A DNA stretch of 64,000 nucleotides from Micromonospora sp. C31 (GTDB lineage: Bacteria > Actinomycetota > Actinomycetes > Mycobacteriales > Micromonosporaceae): positions 124,001 to 188,000 of the forward strand of contig NZ_JAGPXN010000005.1 in the NCBI RefSeq assembly GCF_018070575.1. The letters are read 5' to 3'. Below the pieces are notes generated by a model. It did no database searches. It saw only the letters and a list, made by a program, of their open reading frames with translations, and had not been told where the DNA came from. This document shows positions 62,762 through 64,000 of this stretch, piece after piece (the stretch's first letter is position 1; each line of letters opens with the position of its first letter). The translations under genes and the position numbers were made by a program.

Positions 62762-63576
62762 CCGGCCCCGCCGGCGTCGGCATCGGCTGGCGGCCGGAGA
62801 TCGCCGGCTTCGTCGCCGGCCTGCCCGGGCTGCGCTTCGTGGAGGTGGTCGCGGAGAGCCTCGCCGCGACCGGCCCACCGCCCGCGGGGCTGGCCGCCCT
62901 GCGCGAGCGCGGCGTGACGGTCGTACCGCACGGCGTGCGGCTGTCCCTCGGCGGCGCGGAACCGGTCGACCCGGCGCGCGTCGCCCACCTGGGGGCGGTG
63001 GCGGAGCTGGTCGGGGCGCCGCTGGTCAGCGAGCACATCGCATTCGTCCGGGCCGGCGGCGTCGAGGCCGGGCACCTGCTGCCGCTGCCCCGCAGCCGGG
63101 AGGCGGTCGACGCGGTCTGCGCCAACGTCGCCCGCGCCCAGGCCGCGCTGCCGGTGCCGATCGCGCTGGAACCGATCGCGGCCCTGTTCGACTGGCCCGA
63201 CGACGAGCTGGACGAGGCCGACTTCCTCACCGAGATCCTGGACCGCACCGGCGCGTTCCTGCTGCTCGACGTCGCCAACGTGTACGCCAACGCCCGCAAC
63301 CGGGGCGTCGACCCGGTCGCGCTGCTCGACCGGCTGCCGCTGGAGCGGGTCTCCTACGTGCACGTCGCGGGCGGCGCCGAGCACGGCGGCTACTACCACG
63401 ACACGCACACCGATCCGGTGCCGCCACCGGTGCTCGACCTGCTGCGCGAGCTGTGCGCCCGCCGCCGGCCGCCCGCGCTCCTGCTCGAACGCGACGGGCA
63501 CCACCCGCCCGCCCCGGTGCTCCGCGCCGAGCTGGACGCCCTGGCCGCCGCGTCCGGCTTCCCGGTGGTGACGTGA
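62758..63576 (+). CDS. DUF692 / MNIO-family multinuclear non-heme iron oxidase
   Basis: 272-residue TIM-barrel enzyme of the family that includes MbnB, TglH and BufB, which modify cysteines of ribosomal peptides. Visible landmarks: GVGIGWRPEI, VVPHGVRLSLGG, LVSEHIAFVRAGG, ALEPIAALFDWPDDELDEADFL, GAFLLLDVANVYANARNRG, SYVHVAGGAEHGGYYHDTHTDPVPPPVLDLL and LLLERDGHHPP. These follow the family's His/Glu/Asp ligand order. Two usual Asn positions differ (LEP for LEN, DVAN for DVNN). It is coupled by 4-nt overlaps to the Gly/Cys-tail protein upstream and the next gene. Confidence 0.88.
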   Translation: MTGPAGVGIGWRPEIAGFVAGLPGLRFVEVVAESLAATGPPPAGLAALRERGVTVVPHGVRLSLGGAEPVDPARVAHLGAVAELVGAPLVSEHIAFVRAGGVEAGHLLPLPRSREAVDAVCANVARAQAALPVPIALEPIAALFDWPDDELDEADFLTEILDRTGAFLLLDVANVYANARNRGVDPVALLDRLPLERVSYVHVAGGAEHGGYYHDTHTDPVPPPVLDLLRELCARRRPPALLLERDGHHPPAPVLRAELDALAAASGFPVVT

Positions 63577-64000
63577 GCGGCGACCTGGCCGAGCGGCAGG
63601 CGGCGCTCGTGGCGGCGCTGGTGGCCGGCGGCCCGGTCCCGGCGGGCTTCGACCCGGCGGCGCTCGCCGCCGCCGGGGCCGCGCTGCTGCGCAAGCGCGC
63701 CGGGGAGGTGGCCCGGCACTGGCCGCTGCTCGCCGCCGGTCTCGGTCCACGGTGGCCGGCGACCTTCGCCCGGTGGGCGGCGGGACGACCGAGCGGGGGC
63801 TCCCTGCGCGACGGCTGGGACCTGGCCCGCGACCTGCGCGACCGGGGCGCGCTGCCGCCGCTGGGCGCGGAGGAGCTGGCCGCGCGCGAGGCCACCGACC
63901 GCTACGACGGGCACGCACCGCCGCGCCCGCGCCGGCTGCCGGGCTGGGGGCACGCCGGCGGGGCCGTCGCGGTCCAGGCCGCCGGTCGGGTACGCCTACT
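63573..64000 (+). CDS. MNIO partner-like protein (cut by window end)
   Basis: Starts with GTG overlapping the MNIO stop (GTGA) and is open to the window edge, 142 codons visible. The text AERQAALVAALVAGG, LLRKRAGEVARHWPLLAAGL and TFARWAAGRPSGGSLRDGWDLARDL then ELAAREATDRYDGH has the helical pattern of partner proteins that accompany MNIO enzymes (TglI/MbnC/DUF2063-like, substrate-binding). This is inference from pattern and position. The C-terminus is not in view. Confidence 0.6.
   Translation, partial: MSGDLAERQAALVAALVAGGPVPAGFDPAALAAAGAALLRKRAGEVARHWPLLAAGLGPRWPATFARWAAGRPSGGSLRDGWDLARDLRDRGALPPLGAEELAAREATDRYDGHAPPRPRRLPGWGHAGGAVAVQAAGRVRL

Overview
The window looks like a chromosomal segment of an actinomycete close to Micromonospora (family Micromonosporaceae). 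I infer this from the very high GC with C/G-ended codons, the many GTG starts, a conservon (sensor kinase-like / roadblock / DUF742 / Ras-like GTPase), an inhA-type fabG-fabI pair, a Cys-bearing actinobacterial ferrochelatase, and many genes whose -10 box sits 6-8 nt before the start codon (leaderless transcripts). I see no rRNA or tRNA gene, prophage, transposase or CRISPR array. The region reads as core chromosome with accessory patches.

Layout. 1-12.6 kb: start of a PucR-type regulator, argG, a SpoU/TrmH RNA methyltransferase, a class A penicillin-binding protein, an SPFH + NfeD pair, a beta-lactamase-fold hydrolase, DUF3097 and a NagD-like HAD phosphatase. 12.6-19.2 kb: hemH, fabI, fabG with a palindromic operator at the fabG promoter, a structured leader with a 17-codon ORF, and a MoxR / DUF58 / VWA operon. 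19.4-30.7 kb: two bacterial-PH membrane proteins, a PAP2 enzyme, a thioesterase + metallo-beta-lactamase-fold pair, a PfkB kinase, a secreted AA10 lytic polysaccharide monooxygenase with a CBM2, asnB and an Xaa-Pro aminopeptidase. 30.8-34.5 kb: two tandem exported beta-helix proteins whose last 1305 bp appear identical. 34.5-45.4 kb: a 1830-residue secreted amylopullulanase under an apparent LacI-family operator, a membrane-anchored CBM2 protein, small proteins, a secreted C39-like peptidase and many minisatellites. 45.4-48.5 kb: acnA. 48.6-56.8 kb: the conservon, preceded by a translationally coupled P450 / class I terpene synthase / class II diterpene cyclase operon. 57-61.7 kb: a GNAT protein, DUF2630, a RIO-like kinase, a HAD hydrolase, a nitrilase-family amidohydrolase and a TetR regulator that looks like AcnR. 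61.8-64.0 kb: a coupled operon of a TIGR04222-like membrane protein with a Gly/Cys tail, a DUF692/MNIO metalloenzyme, and a partner-like protein cut by the window end.

How the genes work together. The amylopullulanase, LPMO and anchored CBM2 protein point to extracellular breakdown of starch, cellulose or chitin. fabG-fabI belong to FAS-II. acnA and the AcnR-like gene, 15.6 kb apart, carry related palindromes in their promoters. The most interesting candidates for undescribed biology are (i) the MNIO operon, where a membrane protein with a four-cysteine glycine tail may be the substrate of a RiPP-type iron oxidase, (ii) the twin beta-helix proteins kept identical by recent exchange while their promoters and N-termini differ, and (iii) the diterpene operon next to a conservon. 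No search was run; family names come from motifs read in the translated sequence.
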